Origin: Burhinus oedicnemus
Lineage: Eukaryota > Chordata > Aves > Charadriiformes > Burhinidae
Direction of reading: 5' to 3'
Assembly (NCBI GenBank): GCA_008921705.1
Contig: VFFE01007878.1
Coordinates: 1,659,896 to 1,723,895 of the forward strand
Length of the DNA: 64,000 nt
Shown: positions 36,066 through 48,748 of the stretch, piece by piece
Numbering within the stretch: the first letter of the stretch is position 1
Layout of the letters: every line of letters begins with the position of its first letter
The notes under the pieces: model-generated
Told to the model about the DNA's origin: nothing
What the model saw: the letters and a program-made list of their open reading frames with translations, nothing else
Databases searched by the model: none
Program-made: the position numbers and the translations under genes

Positions 36066-38681
36066 GATATAGTTTATATATGTATCATTCAGGGCGGATA
36101 TCACTTTCACCCTCTGTCTCTCTTTTTCACATAATTTCTAGTCGTCTTGCAGAAATTTTGGGTCTCTGCTTCCAGCCATTGCCATTACACAAGTTAGTCT
36201 GAAATTGGTCAATGGGGGTTGAACATTACTAATGTATGGTCTTACAGAGGGATGGCGTGGTCACAAAATCCTGGTGGGAAACCAGTCTCAAGGAAATTTT
36301 GCATTAATAGTTCACATGCAACATTTGGGAAACGTTCAAGCTGTAGGAGTAGAAAAAACCTGGGCACTCAAAAGTGGGGGCATATAAAATAATTCATTTC
36401 GTCATCAGCTTCATAGACTGACAAAAATTCTGGATGTCTCATCAGTCCTGCAGCAAGCACACGTGCTCAGCCAGATGTGCAGTCTGCAACTTAGGTCCAA
36501 AGTGGACAAGAGGATCTCGGCACAAAACATTCACCTAGGAGGAAGAGAGGTGGCATTTTCTCACAGATAAGAAATAGACAAATAAAATCTTTCAAGTGTA
36601 TGAAATATTTTGTCTTTGTCTTTATTCTAACAATGTAGGAAATACTTTACTTAGCAGTGATGAGTGTTTTAAAAGCATTAACTTAAGATAGTTAATGAAG
36701 CCTGACACTCAACTAGTATGTTATCTACTGCAAAACATGAGACTAGAGAATGCAGAACTCATCATCGACCTGACTTTTTAGCTTCTGGATGCCCACAATA
36801 AATTGTAAGTTTATTTGCCAAATGTAAACTATTTTTCTTCATTCTTCATTAAGCTAAAAATAAAGCAGCTCAAATATAAGCTACAAATAAGCAAAATTCT
36901 GAGTGAAAACATCCTGGAAATTATGTATAGTTCAACTATATTGTCTGGAAAATTTTTAGGGGTTTTTTTTGCTAAGGCATAAATGCAGTACATAAGGAGT
37001 CATGCATTTTTAAAATAAGATAGCTTTTTTTTTATTTGCTTGCATTTACTTTTTTTCTGCAAGCAGGAGCTGAGACAGAGAAAAATCATTTTAGTCATAA
37101 TAGCTTGTGATAGAAAGGTGTTTGGGGCTATTATGTCCTCTTCCAATGAAGGGAAGATATGGAGCCCAATGGAAAAATGTCAGATACTTAACACAATCAG
37201 AGCCAGGAGGTTGCAAACCTCTAGAAAAAGTCACCAATTAGATAACGTGCCTAGCTGAACTGACATTAGACAAATCTCCTCTAAAATAAACAGAGGGATG
37301 GAAAAGGAACAGAGAGGAGGGAGCTCCTGGATTATCACCAGAAAAAGAAGGGAAAGATTTAGTCACCTATGGTGGAAGAGAAGCAAACTGCCCAGAAGAG
37401 GAGGCTCTAACATTCTTCAGAGACAGCTGAAGAACTGGGAATGAATAGATTTACTAACGAAAAGGAGAAAGACCGATTTATTTAGCCAGCAATAACTTGG
37501 GAGAACAGAGATTAAGAAGCATTTAATTCCCAACCAAGAGGAGGAAAGCATGCGCAAGGAATGGGTACATCTTTCACAGCACAAGGAAACGGCAGAAGAA
37601 AAGTGTTGCCCTACAGGGCTGTGGCAAAGTGGTGAGTAGAGCAAGGCTGCTGTGCGCGTGCACACAAACTGATGTGAAGATGCATAATGAAGAATCCTTT
37701 AAGAAAGGGAAGAGGAACCATTCCAAAAGTTTTCTGGAGAAGAAAAAAAAAAAAACCAACCTGTTGAGGTGTTTGCAAAGCATTAATGTACCTGCACTAA
37801 AATTCACATACTTTACAGCAACTAGAGATTAAGTGCCACCTACTAATTTATGTGCAGAAGAAAAAAGAAAGGAATTTTGCTCAAGTGGAGAAAGGAAACT
37901 GTTACCACCTAGAAAAGAAACATTGGTCAAGGGGATGGTTACTACAGATAAGGGCAGGAACAAGAAGTTCATGTTGCAAGACTCTTCTTGGAAAAGTTAA
38001 AATAATATAAGCTATATTTACCTTTCATTTATTGAAAAGAACAAATCCAGTGAATTTTATTTCTGTCATCACAACATTCAAAGTAGTTAAGTGAAAACTG
38101 GTGTGTCATAAAAAGTTATTATATACCAAACAAAGATTCCATGTCAATCTCACTACTTCCTTAAATTTTGATGCTGGTATTTTATCATCACAAAGCCATT
38201 CAGATTCAACACGCTGGCTTCCAAGCTTGTTACATCAGCAAAAATATTAAATATTATTTATTATTATTAGCCTAGATTTGGCAAAAGTTAACAAGACTAC
38301 ACTACAAGATACATACATTAGAAATTAGGGCAAGAGAGTATCTTTGAATTTCTACCACATGTGGCTCAAATTATATTCAGGGAGGCACCGGTTCCAGCGT
38401 TCAGAGTCGCAGCACACGTTACACTGAAGCGTAATTTACAGCAGACCTTACACATTAAGCTTTCATGGTGGTAGGTGTGTGTCTCATTATTTTTTAAAGA
38501 GAGATTTGGAGGACAGTGATTTGTCCCACATACGTAGTCCTTACACATAACAGACTCTGTTAGTGTCCATAGTCTGCTTGTTCAGGTCACGTTCTTCTGT
38601 CTCTCTCCTTGGCTTTTCTTGGCCATATGTGCCATTTATTTGCTTACTTGAGACTTGCACCTTGTATTTTGGCACATCACC

Positions 38682-38695
38682 GTATATATATATAT
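38682..38695 (+). repeat. (TA)n dinucleotide run
   Basis: A short uninterrupted alternation of T and A, about six units. It is bounded by G on the left and C on the right. Confidence 0.85.
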
Positions 38696-41217
38696 CTATT
38701 TCAGCTCCTAAACTATACTTCACACTACATTTGCATTGTTTTGCTTCTCCATCCTTGTGCCCCAACACATGTGCTTTAATCAAGGCTTGCAAACAACCTA
38801 TCCACCCACTCAGCTAGACAAATGCCAAAATGTCTCCAGATTTTAAACTTTCTTTTGGCTGCAAAATGATCTTCCAAACATGAATGGGTAGGAAACATCA
38901 CAGCTGGCTGCTCATGTTTGCAAGCAAGTGAACAGTTTTTTGGATACCTCTTCAGCTGCAGAGATGGACGCCAAACTGCAGCAGATCACGGCTGCTAATG
39001 AGAACCACGCAAGATGCAATGAAAGCATCAAGGAAGAGCTGCCTGCGAGGATGACACACAACACGACAGGGGAGCAGCAATGAAAACACCGCAGAATTCA
39101 AAGTGGAAAGGATATCTTCCACCTCCTTTGCTACAAAGTAATAGGGTTTAGGCTCTGTTCAGGCCAATTTGTCACTTCCTACCTGGAGGCTGATAAGAAG
39201 AGGGATCCCACCCTGGCGCTCATTGTAGCCCTGTGACAGCACAGCCAAAGAAAACCCAGTGCTTTGGGGAAGGAAGGGAGACATTCAGCACATATAACTT
39301 ATGAAATTGGAGGACTCAGCAAATCAGTGGCTGTTGGTAGGACAGAGCTAAAAGCTGGTGAGGCTAAAGGCTTCGAAGATACTTAGGGATCTACAAGAGG
39401 AAGTGGACCAGCTCACACTGACTGAGACCAAACAAGGAACACGTTTTTCTTCTGGAGGCGGAAGAGTAAGGGACAAAACACACTGCATGAAAGCAGTGTC
39501 TGATAAAGCACACTTCTACCTTTTCCTCCTTCACACCTATTTTTCCTCACTCATTTTTAGTCTACACGTAGGTTTAACACAGAGACATCTGGGGTTTTTT
39601 TTTCATGTTCAAATCCAAGTCCTCCTCAGTCACTGCCTATGAACACAACAGGGAGAATGGTAGCACAACTATTTTTCACCCTGGCACTTAGGCACAAGCT
39701 ACATTTTTCAGCCCTTGGCTTCAGCCTAGCTCTCTGGTCCCGTTCCTTGAGACGACACGACAACTCACTCGCACCTCATTCTGCAATGTACGGAGAGAAC
39801 TATTTGTTCCCTTGCTGCAACAGCATAAAAGCCAAACCATCTCGGGACTCCACCGCAGCCCTAGTCTCACTCTGCAGCTACAGTCTTCAGCAACAGCTGG
39901 CATTAGTATAGCCAAGTAAGCAGTGTAGTAAGCAGTGAAGACACCAAAGACAATTAAACAAATGACACCAATGAGCTTGCTCTTGAACTTTGCTGCTTTA
40001 ATAACATTTATTGCTTGACTTGAAGAGATAGATTCCACCAAAAGGGGTACAAGAACTATGGTTATCACACATGGTTTGGCTGATTCAGAGAGAAGTGACT
40101 GCTCTGCATGTGGTAGCGCCCACCACACTGAGGAAACGCTAAGCAAAACACAACTAGAGAATGTCAGCTAACAAACAAGCCCAAGTAAACAAGTTTTATA
40201 CAAAGCATCTTGGGAGTACAGGAGTGAAAATGTAACAACTCCACAAATGCTGTTTTCACAGTGTCCTTGTGGGAGGACTTGGCAGTACCTCGAGCCTGGT
40301 AATCTGTGTGCCCACAGGCATCCACACAGCCTCCCGGCATCACAACCCAACTCCCCACAGCGAATCTAGGACGATCAATTAGTCTGAGTACAGCATGTGT
40401 CCTTGTACACCATACAAGGAAGCTGAGCACTGTTTACAGATTCCCTGCTCCCACCCCATAGTAGAGAGGGGTTTTCTTTGTCCACTATTTGATAGTCCAC
40501 TGGTACAAAATCTAGTCCCCAAAAGTCATTCAATAAGCTGGTTTCCTTCAGTCTGTAGTAATAAAACTATACAACACTATAAACATTTTCCGCATTGGAC
40601 TCCAAGATGTTTGGCGCTCTAGCTGGAAACACTGCTCCTTTTGTTTTTACATTACAGCAGACCCTTTTAGACCCACTTTCCATCAAGACACCAAATATTT
40701 TTGTCTTCTATTTTCTGCAAGGAGAGCCCTTTCTAAACCTGGACAAGAGACTTACGAGCAGCTATTGGGCGAGTATCATTTCTCCAGACCTAAGCACATC
40801 ACAAATCAGACTCATCAGAAAAGCAGAGCGATGTCCAGGGAACAATTTCCCCTCTCTAACCATTCCAATGCACGGGCTGGCCATGTAGGGAAGATTAGCT
40901 TTAACGGGAGATATGAACCTACATCTCTCAAGTGGTGAGGAAGAAACAGACCACATAGAAGGCAAAATTTCCTTTTCATGAAAAATTTAAGTTAAGGAAA
41001 GCAATAAACACTCTCCGATGAGTGTTGTCAGTCTGTGTCTAAGGAGACATCTTTGTAATTGAACATATTCTCCCTTTCTGCCTCATGACTGAGAAGTATA
41101 GGGCAGGTAAAGCACGAGCAGAAGTATGGCATATGAAATTCAGCAAAACACCATGCCCATGTTGCTGCTGGCTTCTCTGTTAAAGCTGCCGACAGGAATG
41201 TTAGAGTTTCAGTCGGG

Positions 41218-41409
41218 CAAAGTTTGCAGGGAGAGGTAGTATCTTTTATTAGACCAACTGATACAGCTGGAAAAAACAGACAAGCTTTGGGCACAGAAAG
41301 CCTTTCCTGCACAGACCTGAAGAAGGGCTTGTTTGTCTGAAAGAGTCTGGTTTTTCCAACTATATTGGTTCATCTAATAAAAGATATTACCTCTCCCTTC
41401 AAAGCCTGC
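41218..41409. mobile_element. Palindromic (foldback) repeat element with flanking duplication
   Basis: The element body is 41228-41399. Its ends pair exactly: AGGGAGAGGT (41228-41237) with ACCTCTCCCT (41389-41398), and ATCTTTTATTAGA (41241-41253) with TCTAATAAAAGAT (41373-41385). Pairing continues more loosely inward past the CAGCTGGAAAAAACAGACAA region, leaving a centre around ACAGACCTGAAGAAGG. It is abutted on both sides by near-identical 10-bp flanks, CAAAGTTTGC (41218-41227) and CAAAGCCTGC (41400-41409), 8 of 10 matching, which looks like a target-site duplication. The arm sequence resembles one I recall from interspersed repeats in turtle and crocodilian DNA, some linked to Penelope-like elements. 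The class (MITE-like or Penelope-derived) is not settled. Confidence 0.65.
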
Positions 41410-43799
41410 CCCACTTCACAGTCTTGGAACATCATGGCTACAACAGCAATGCTATTACGCTTTGGTTGCACTAACGGTTTGCAGCATAGACTTTTGCATT
41501 TGGTCTAATAGGCATCAACTCATTTCACAGAGAACAGACTACCCATTTTAAAGGCAATAGCTTATAGTAAATTATACTCACTGCCAACGTGAGCCAGCCT
41601 GAAGCTGATGGTGATAAAGGAAAAAAAACAAAACAAAACAAATCTACACCCCCCCTGCCCCCCCAATAACCCTAAGCCCTCTTATTACCATTCACACCAA
41701 CCATTAGAATACCCTCCAAGTATGACATGTACCACAATATCAGGAAACGCCAGGAGAGCACGAAGTCTCAAATATCTACTGAAGGAGTAGTAAAACAATC
41801 CCAGTAGGGGAGTGTTAAATAGGACTAATGAGATAACATTATTTTCAAGACACATCCAAAACTTTCTCCTGTGTTGTGGCAACACTACCATGCTCAGAAG
41901 GACTGGTCTTGGCAAGTGATACTCTAACATGTGAACCACACCCTAAGGAGTTTGTCACGAGGATACGCAGTTATGTAGCATATAGAAAACCACACAGAAG
42001 TAAGTAAAGCCTTTCAAATACTGTGGGCCTCAGGAAGGTCTTTGTTTCTTAAGTATTTTGATGTTCTGAATAGTTCTGGTGGAACAGATGAAGCAGCTGA
42101 CTGGCCTGCTTCACATGCAGGCAATGATGCTGGGATATATCTGAAATATCTGAAAAGTCATGCTCAGCTAATTAAAACATACTTTTCTTTCCGTAGTCTG
42201 CCATTAACTTTAGCACAAATCTAAATGAAAAAAATCTGTACTGCAAATGAGAAAAATCAATTCCCACCCTCAACAACTCACTGTTATTTATAAAACAGAC
42301 TGAACTTAAACACTCTTCATTGTCTTCTCCTCTCACTCAAAGGTTCATGTTTCCATTATAATGACCATTTCAGGTTTATCACTGTAAGAAGGGTCTTTAG
42401 TAGGAAAGCCACAGTTAAGTAATTTTTCATTGAATTACATTTTTTTTTCTTTTTTTACATATTCTGTTACCAAGACATATTCCAAGTTTTATTTCAGATT
42501 TCTGTGAAGCAAAATGCAAAACATTTTTCCCAATGTGTGAAGAATGGTAGAACTTTTATTTTACAGATCTCATTGTATTCAAATTACAAATACATGATCC
42601 ATATTTTTATTTGACTCAGTGCTGTAGCTATAGATTAATTACATTAATTTCAGTGGCATTTCTCCATAGTTTTGCTTTCCCATACAAGTCAGAGTGGATG
42701 TGGTCATTATTATTAAATTACTTGATAGTCTATATATTGTAGATTGTAAGTAACAATGACTATAAAATTCTTTTCCATCATAGTGTGTTTCATTTCTACA
42801 GGATGCTTGATGTTTTGCACTTCTTAAATAAAAATCAAATAATAGCTACAAAATAGCTTTATTTTGTAGGTAAAGTTTTTATAAGCTGAGCTGGCTAATA
42901 TTTATCTCTGACACCTATTTAAAATCTATTAATATATATTTATGCAAATATCAGTTACTCTCTGGAACCTTCTTTTTTTTTTTTTTGGTGGGGGTGTGTG
43001 TGGAAAAACTGTTTTGTAAAGAAGTTTATTTACCAAAATGAACTAATAAAACAATCCACAGCCTGTTTGTACACCTGAAATAAGCCAGACTGACTAGAAA
43101 TGCAGTGCCAGAGAGCTAGAATTTCTAAAATTATATGGGGGTCGAGGGAAGGGGAAGGAAGAAGTTCATTTCTGCATGCTTTAAGAAAAGACAAAGAGTA
43201 AGCTAAAATCAGTACAAGTCCCTACAGATTTCCCCATATTGGGGAAGTTTAGAGTAATGGGAAAGACACTTTGCTCACAGTGTAAGTGGTATGGTAAGAA
43301 CTACAGTCTCAAAAACATGTTCTACAGAATGTGTTGTTCCTTCATTTTGCTTTCTAATTACATGTGAAAATGAAGTGAAAATGATAGAACACTGAACATC
43401 AGATTTTTTACACTCACTTCCATGTAAACAAGAAGAGAATGATAAAAAATGAGTTTCAGAAATTGTTTAATGTTGGAATGAAACTGGATTTGTGTTAACT
43501 GTACCACCCCAGTGTGAGCTGACCTCCAAAAGAGGGTGTGTGGCTTGAAAGTGTCCTCCTACCCAGAGTACATGTGGCACAGAAGCCACAGACATTGACT
43601 GTCAGTTGCTGGGTACCACAATGCGTCAAACATTCAAAGGAGTGACCTCAGCTTTTTCTGCAGGCATCAGTCACATGCTGGTTTAGGCCCTCTTTGATTA
43701 TAAACTGGAGGGTAATTTTCATGTGTTCTTCCACATCTGGGTTAATAATAACTTGCAGTAATATTATTTACACATTATGTGGTTTCAAGTCTGCTTTAG
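41410..43799. other. Noncoding, AT-rich DNA
   Basis: A C-rich run at about 41648-41664 lies inside A-rich sequence near the left end, and T-rich runs lie at about 42442-42457 and 42973-42986. No open frame or exon signal of note. Confidence 0.55.
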
Positions 43800-44007
43800 G
43801 ACATGAATGAAGAGCAGGTTGAGCAGTCTTTTGTGAAGTTCCTATCAATAGATAAAGAAGAGCTTGCAAATGATAATCCCCAGAAGGCATTAGTTATTTC
43901 TTTCATGAAATTATTTCTCTATATGCAACCACAAAATAGGCACCATTTGATGAACACCACAGACAGGGACGATGTCACCCTGTCCTTATCTATCTTCTCA
44001 TTGCAAG
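43800..44007 (+). CDS. Candidate internal coding exon, unidentified protein
   Basis: The segment is preceded by GTCTGCTTTAG (acceptor-like AG at 43798-43799, in frame as a stop that would lie in the intron) and ends with TTGCAAG before GTTAGT, a good donor match. Between them the frame stays open for 69 codons (phase 0 in, phase 1 out). The peptide begins DMNEEQVEQSFVKFLSIDKE and continues with a helix-forming, hydrophobic middle (KALVISFMKLFLYMQ). Composition is natural and not low-complexity, unlike most open frames in the window. The frame hits a stop immediately after the donor, as an exon would. I do not recognise the family. No companion exon was found, so chance or a relic remains quite possible. 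Confidence 0.3.
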
Positions 44008-45422
44008 GTTAGTATCGATTTTCTTTTAGTATTTTTCAATAAGCTCACAGTCGCTTACCTGGTGCATAAACCATCTCCCTGCACCACAAAGAAAAGAGAG
44101 GTACTTAGTTGCTGCGTATTTTTCCCACACAGGGGCCTTATATTTAAGTGAAGGGAGAAAGCACCCTGAAAGACATAGGACTAAGCAGCATTAACTGATG
44201 ATGAGTCGTCTTACGGCCATATTGCATCGTAAGGCTTGGCCAGTCTCTAAGTCAACCGGGCTCCAGCGTGCTCTCCCCCAGTCAGACTGGCCACGCTTCC
44301 CCAGCACGAGTCAGTGCAGGGCTGGAGCCTGCTGGGCACTCCTGGACACCAAACACCCAAAACTGGCATCTGAGCTCCCATACTGCAGCTGGGACCAACT
44401 TCCTACAGCGGTCCATACTCAGCACACCCCCAGACCACACGTCCCTGGGTACAGCTGAGCACCACAGCCGCGATCCATCACAGGATCAAACAACCCCGGG
44501 GGCAGCACAGTTCATGCAGTACTGGAGCCATATACTGAAATACATGGGTTGGGCATTTCCCCAATAACTCAGCCTGATTTTTGGATCCTCTAGGCAGGTG
44601 CCAAGTCTGAAAAGAATCATAGAGGAACACAGAAAAGAAAAAGATCAGCTGAAGTTGAGCCCTGGTTGCAGAACCATTAAGCAAAACCCACCCCAGCTAA
44701 CAAGAAGATGGAATTTACAGTGGATTTCACAGATTTCTCTAAGCAGCAGTTGTTCCATCAACAATCAGTGCTGTCTCCTTAGTCCAGCTGGAGCATCTAG
44801 GTGAGACCTGAGTTGGCTGTTAACTCCTGGCTTGCTGGATGGCAGGAGTGACCCACAAGCACCTCGCTATCCTGTACAGCGCTGCGTGTTTCTATCTAGA
44901 GCCATGTAAAGGACAAGATTTTGTTTATACCTGCTATTTTTGTTAAATCAAATGCAGATATTGCTGAATTAAACATACCAGACTTCCTGGTTGGTTCATA
45001 CAAGTCACCTAAAAGATACTAAAACTCCAATTAAGATATTCCAGACAAAATGCAATGTAACGATCTAAAGGCCCACATCATTCTTTGACACCTTTCTGCT
45101 ATTTACAGAAGGAGTGAGACAGAAAATTAGGTGTAACAAGACTGATGAATTTCTAGTTTTATTTAATACTCTAAGCTCCACATAAAGTGGCCTCTAAACT
45201 GTCCTTGAATGCCAGGATACACAGAGAAACAACGAAGCAAGTCTCCTTGACCTGAACTGTAAGAACTGAAAATAACTTTAAAACCTGTATGCACAGTCTG
45301 CATAAGAATGATATTAGGGAAAAAAAAAAAAAAATAAAATTCTTCATGCAAATTGCCATCTGGGCCAGGAAGCTGAGTACAATACTGTTTTCATCATCTT
45401 TAATGATGCACAGTTTAGTTCA

Positions 45423-45449
45423 GGGGGAGGGGAGGGGGAAGGAAATGGG
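45423..45449 (+). repeat. G-tract cluster, possible quadruplex
   Basis: G5-A-G4-A-G5 is followed after AAGGAAAT by GGG: three strong tracts with 1-nt loops and a fourth after an 8-nt loop. Quadruplex formation on the plus strand is plausible but slightly outside the usual 7-nt loop rule. Confidence 0.6.
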
Positions 45450-47236
45450 ACCAACCTTTGACCAGTATGACAGCAGCATAAGTAATCCCTTATTGCATTA
45501 TGAAACGATTCATACATGGGGACCTGTTACATTACTGGCCTGTTAACAGTATTGCAGCTCCTTACTTCGACTTTTTTTCATTTTGTTTTACATCAGACAA
45601 GCCTATTGCTGTCATTTGTAGAGAACGGAAAAGCTGCTACAGTTTTAATATAAAACACAGCAAAAAAATACACAGCAGCTGTTCACATTTTCTAGGAAGT
45701 CTGTTACAATAATGATGTCATGGAAAAAGGCTGGAATCTATTAAAATGGATCAGACAGGGAAACCATTCAAAGCCTTCAAACAATATATGTATACAAGCT
45801 GCACCATGTACCTTACATTAAAATAAAAACAGGCAAAGAGTGGAGTTCCTTAAAAATATTATTGAGAACAGGCAATTAAGGTCATTTCATAGATTTACTT
45901 CAATAAATTCAGCTTACTACTGGAACTACCCAATAAAGCAAAATACAAAAGCCACAACCAGCTCACTGTCAGTTAAGCTCATTTTCACCTATAAAAGCAT
46001 TTAAATCTATTTTGAAATCACTGGCTCAAGCTACATAGGAACAAAGAGGCTCTCCCAGCAAAAGATTCTCCATTGACAAGTGAGAGATTTAAACACCAGG
46101 TATAAACTTCAGCTCATTATGAAGGGTGTTTTGGTGGTGTTCCCCCCTGTCCCCAGCTTGGGAATTAAAGCATGCGGCTAAGGGGAGTCCCATCCAGGCA
46201 CTCCGTTTGACCTATAATTAGCAATCAGACATTCTTCATTTATGTGATGCTACTCCTGGGCCATAGCAAGTCTGCACCTCTTGCTGCAGCTTGCCTGCAT
46301 ACCACTCCAAACTGCACAGCCCAAGGCTTGCTCAAACATTATGCTCCTCTGCCTGGGGTACAACAAAAAGAGGGTTTGTGGTAGCAAACAGATAAGTTTT
46401 GTGGTTATCTGGATGTCTCAAAAATTATCTTTACGTTGTCCCAGTTCTGATAAGCTACGCCTTCCTCCCTAAGGCTTTCATTAGTAAGGTTTTTCGATGG
46501 TGGCCTAAATATGTCTTCCTAACACATGTGAAAGTACTTAGCACAACATGCATATACTTCTGCTAATGCGAGATCATATTTTGACCCTACATTCTTTAAA
46601 CGTTGAAGCAGGCTTTTTGCATATTCAAGATCTGGAAAAGTAAAGCAAGACTGATCATGTTTAATATTTTTAAGTCACAATAAAAATACACAGACCAAAA
46701 CAAACCAGATACAAATGCCACAGGCAAAGTTTCAACTTGTATGCTGGGAGGGCAAAAGGAGCGAGAGCTATATTCTTCAAGACGAGAGAGAAGACCCTCA
46801 ACTCAACAGCAGCCATGAATAGTTTGGAAAGTAATGATTCTGCCTTCCCTTGTGTTTTTCCAAACTCCACTGAAGTCAACTATATATGACAGCAAATTCT
46901 GAATATTCTGGGATACACTGAGGAGGTCACATGTAAAGGGAATATATTATAGAGGATGCATTATAAATTTGAGATCAAATGAAAGTTAATATGACATTCT
47001 CAAATTTCTTTCTTTTCAAACCATCAAATATATTTTGCACCTGTTAATTATAAAATACTAGCTACAAACAAACAAAAACAATTAAAATACCTTAAGACTC
47101 AGAATTTTAATGAAACTACAAATTGGTTTAAAGCAATCAAGTCACCTGAAAAGATCTGTTTGATTACAGCCCTGGTCAGTTATACATACATAGGTTAAAT
47201 TGCTTTCATTATACTCCATATTAAACTACATTCAAC

Positions 47237-47258
47237 ACTACTACTACTACAACAACAA
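47237..47258 (+). repeat. Short trinucleotide repeat (CTA)n(AAC)n
   Basis: Four to five CTA-register units are followed by AAC units. It is a compound microsatellite too short to be highly unstable. Confidence 0.8.
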
Positions 47259-47482
47259 TCTCCACAAAAAAGAATTACTAGCAGAGCTCCAAACTGAAAT
47301 TCATATTGCTAAGCAAACTAAAAGCCCCCCAGAAAACAATGACCCTAACTTCACAGACACATCCACGCTGAGGCGATTTAACACTTCCCCTGCAGCTGGG
47401 TATGTACAAACAAATTTCTGAGTTCACACAAGTCAAGCAGCCAAATCAGACCTCTGTGTCTTGCTCATGTTTCCAGTCCCAG

Positions 47483-47523
47483 TAAAAGCAATAGGTTATA
47501 CCTGCACTAAAAGCAATAGGTTA
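47483..47523 (+). repeat. Tandem duplication, 25-bp period
   Basis: TAAAAGCAATAGGTTA at 47483-47498 recurs exactly from 47508 to 47523. The 9-bp spacer between copies begins with TACCTGCAC. Confidence 0.85.
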
Positions 47524-48710
47524 GGCACACAGGTAGCTCTGCACGCTTAACTAAAGGCTCAGAAGATTTGAGCCAGGGCACAGTAAAATGAGTTTGGATG
47601 CCTTATCTTAGGCACCCCACAAGATTCATAGATTTTTGACTTTAAGCTGTTATTTGATATAATAAAATAGTGTTAACGTTTCAGATGAACATTCAGGGCA
47701 AGCTTATAAACTATTCAGTGATTAATGCCCTTGTCTCATGTTTTCAATTTTCATTGCTACTGGAGGTCATGTGTTATGATGTCAGCTTGAATCTGGATTT
47801 CCATTTTGAGCAAATCTAATTTAAGATTATGATACTAAGGCGTATGGTAAAAACTGCTTAGAAGTTCTACACTGAGTAAATTTATTCACTCTGTTACTAG
47901 GGTAGATTTCACATTCTAGTGCCACCTGTTCATCAAACAAACATTATTTGTGTGTATCTTCCCGTAGAGTAAACATGCCATAGGTTGAATGTTCAGAACC
48001 AGAACTTGTCTATACTGAGATGCAACAGCACACTTGCCAACCTTGAGTGCAGGACTGGGGCCAATAATAGGAAATTAATCAAATCCCGAGAGCGGATAAA
48101 CTGAATCTGCCAAAAGGATTCAGGAGGAGGGAGAACAGGAGTCTTAAAAGAGCTCTGAGCTGGAGGAAGGCTTGGGCAGTATTTTCGTTAAGAGTTAGTG
48201 GGAAGGAGATGTTTCGTGGGGTCTGACACTGGTAAGGCACTCGCCCCTTTATTCTGCCCTGCTCAGCAGGCTGGAGGATTCCTCACCAACTTGCAAAGAG
48301 CAGTTTTATGAGACAGCTGAGCTCACACAACAGTAGGTTGCCACTGAAGGGACTATTCTGCTCTCCTTTCCCAGGTCCCATCCTCACCCTCCTTCTATTT
48401 CCCTTGGACTACCGCTACTTTTCTCATGACCCTGTCTGTGACACCAGCTTATGAAGCTAAACCATGAGAGCTACCTCTGCCTTCTTCCTCCCTGGTCCTC
48501 CCTACCCAAAATAAATAGGTTTCAGGTAGTTGTGCTCCCTAAGACAACTCACTATGGGTTTAATAAGAGTCAGTTCAAGAACCAGAGTGGCTTCTAGCCC
48601 AGGTCGTGGAGCAACAGTTTTCTGAATATTGCCATATCCTTATCTCAGTTTCATTGGTTCCATGTGAAATATTAGCAGAAAATGCTTTCAGCTGAAGTTA
48701 TTAGGCTTGA

Positions 48711-48748
48711 TTTTATTATTTCTTCTTATTATTATATTATTATTTCTT
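48711..48748 (+). repeat. TTA-rich imperfect microsatellite
   Basis: Repeated TTATTA units with CTT interruptions. It is low-complexity sequence only. Confidence 0.8.

Larger units (their letters stand above)
35028..41217. other. Noncoding DNA with small repeats
   Basis: Contains T14 at 35211-35224, a 13-bp tandem duplication at 36040-36065, an A12-13 run near 37742-37754, an ATT-rich run at 38250-38272 and a TA run at 38682-38695. A minus-strand open frame at 39721-40146 has a hydrophobic segment but starts from TTG and was not accepted as a gene. No RNA gene was seen. Confidence 0.5.

Noticed and set aside
39721..40146. Minus-strand open frame of 141 codons with a strong hydrophobic segment (LIGVICLIVFGVFTAYYTAY)
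   Set aside because: It is the longest frame in the window but starts from TTG with no ATG until late, has no recognised family and no flanking splice signals that I could defend. A frame this long is expected by chance in this much sequence.
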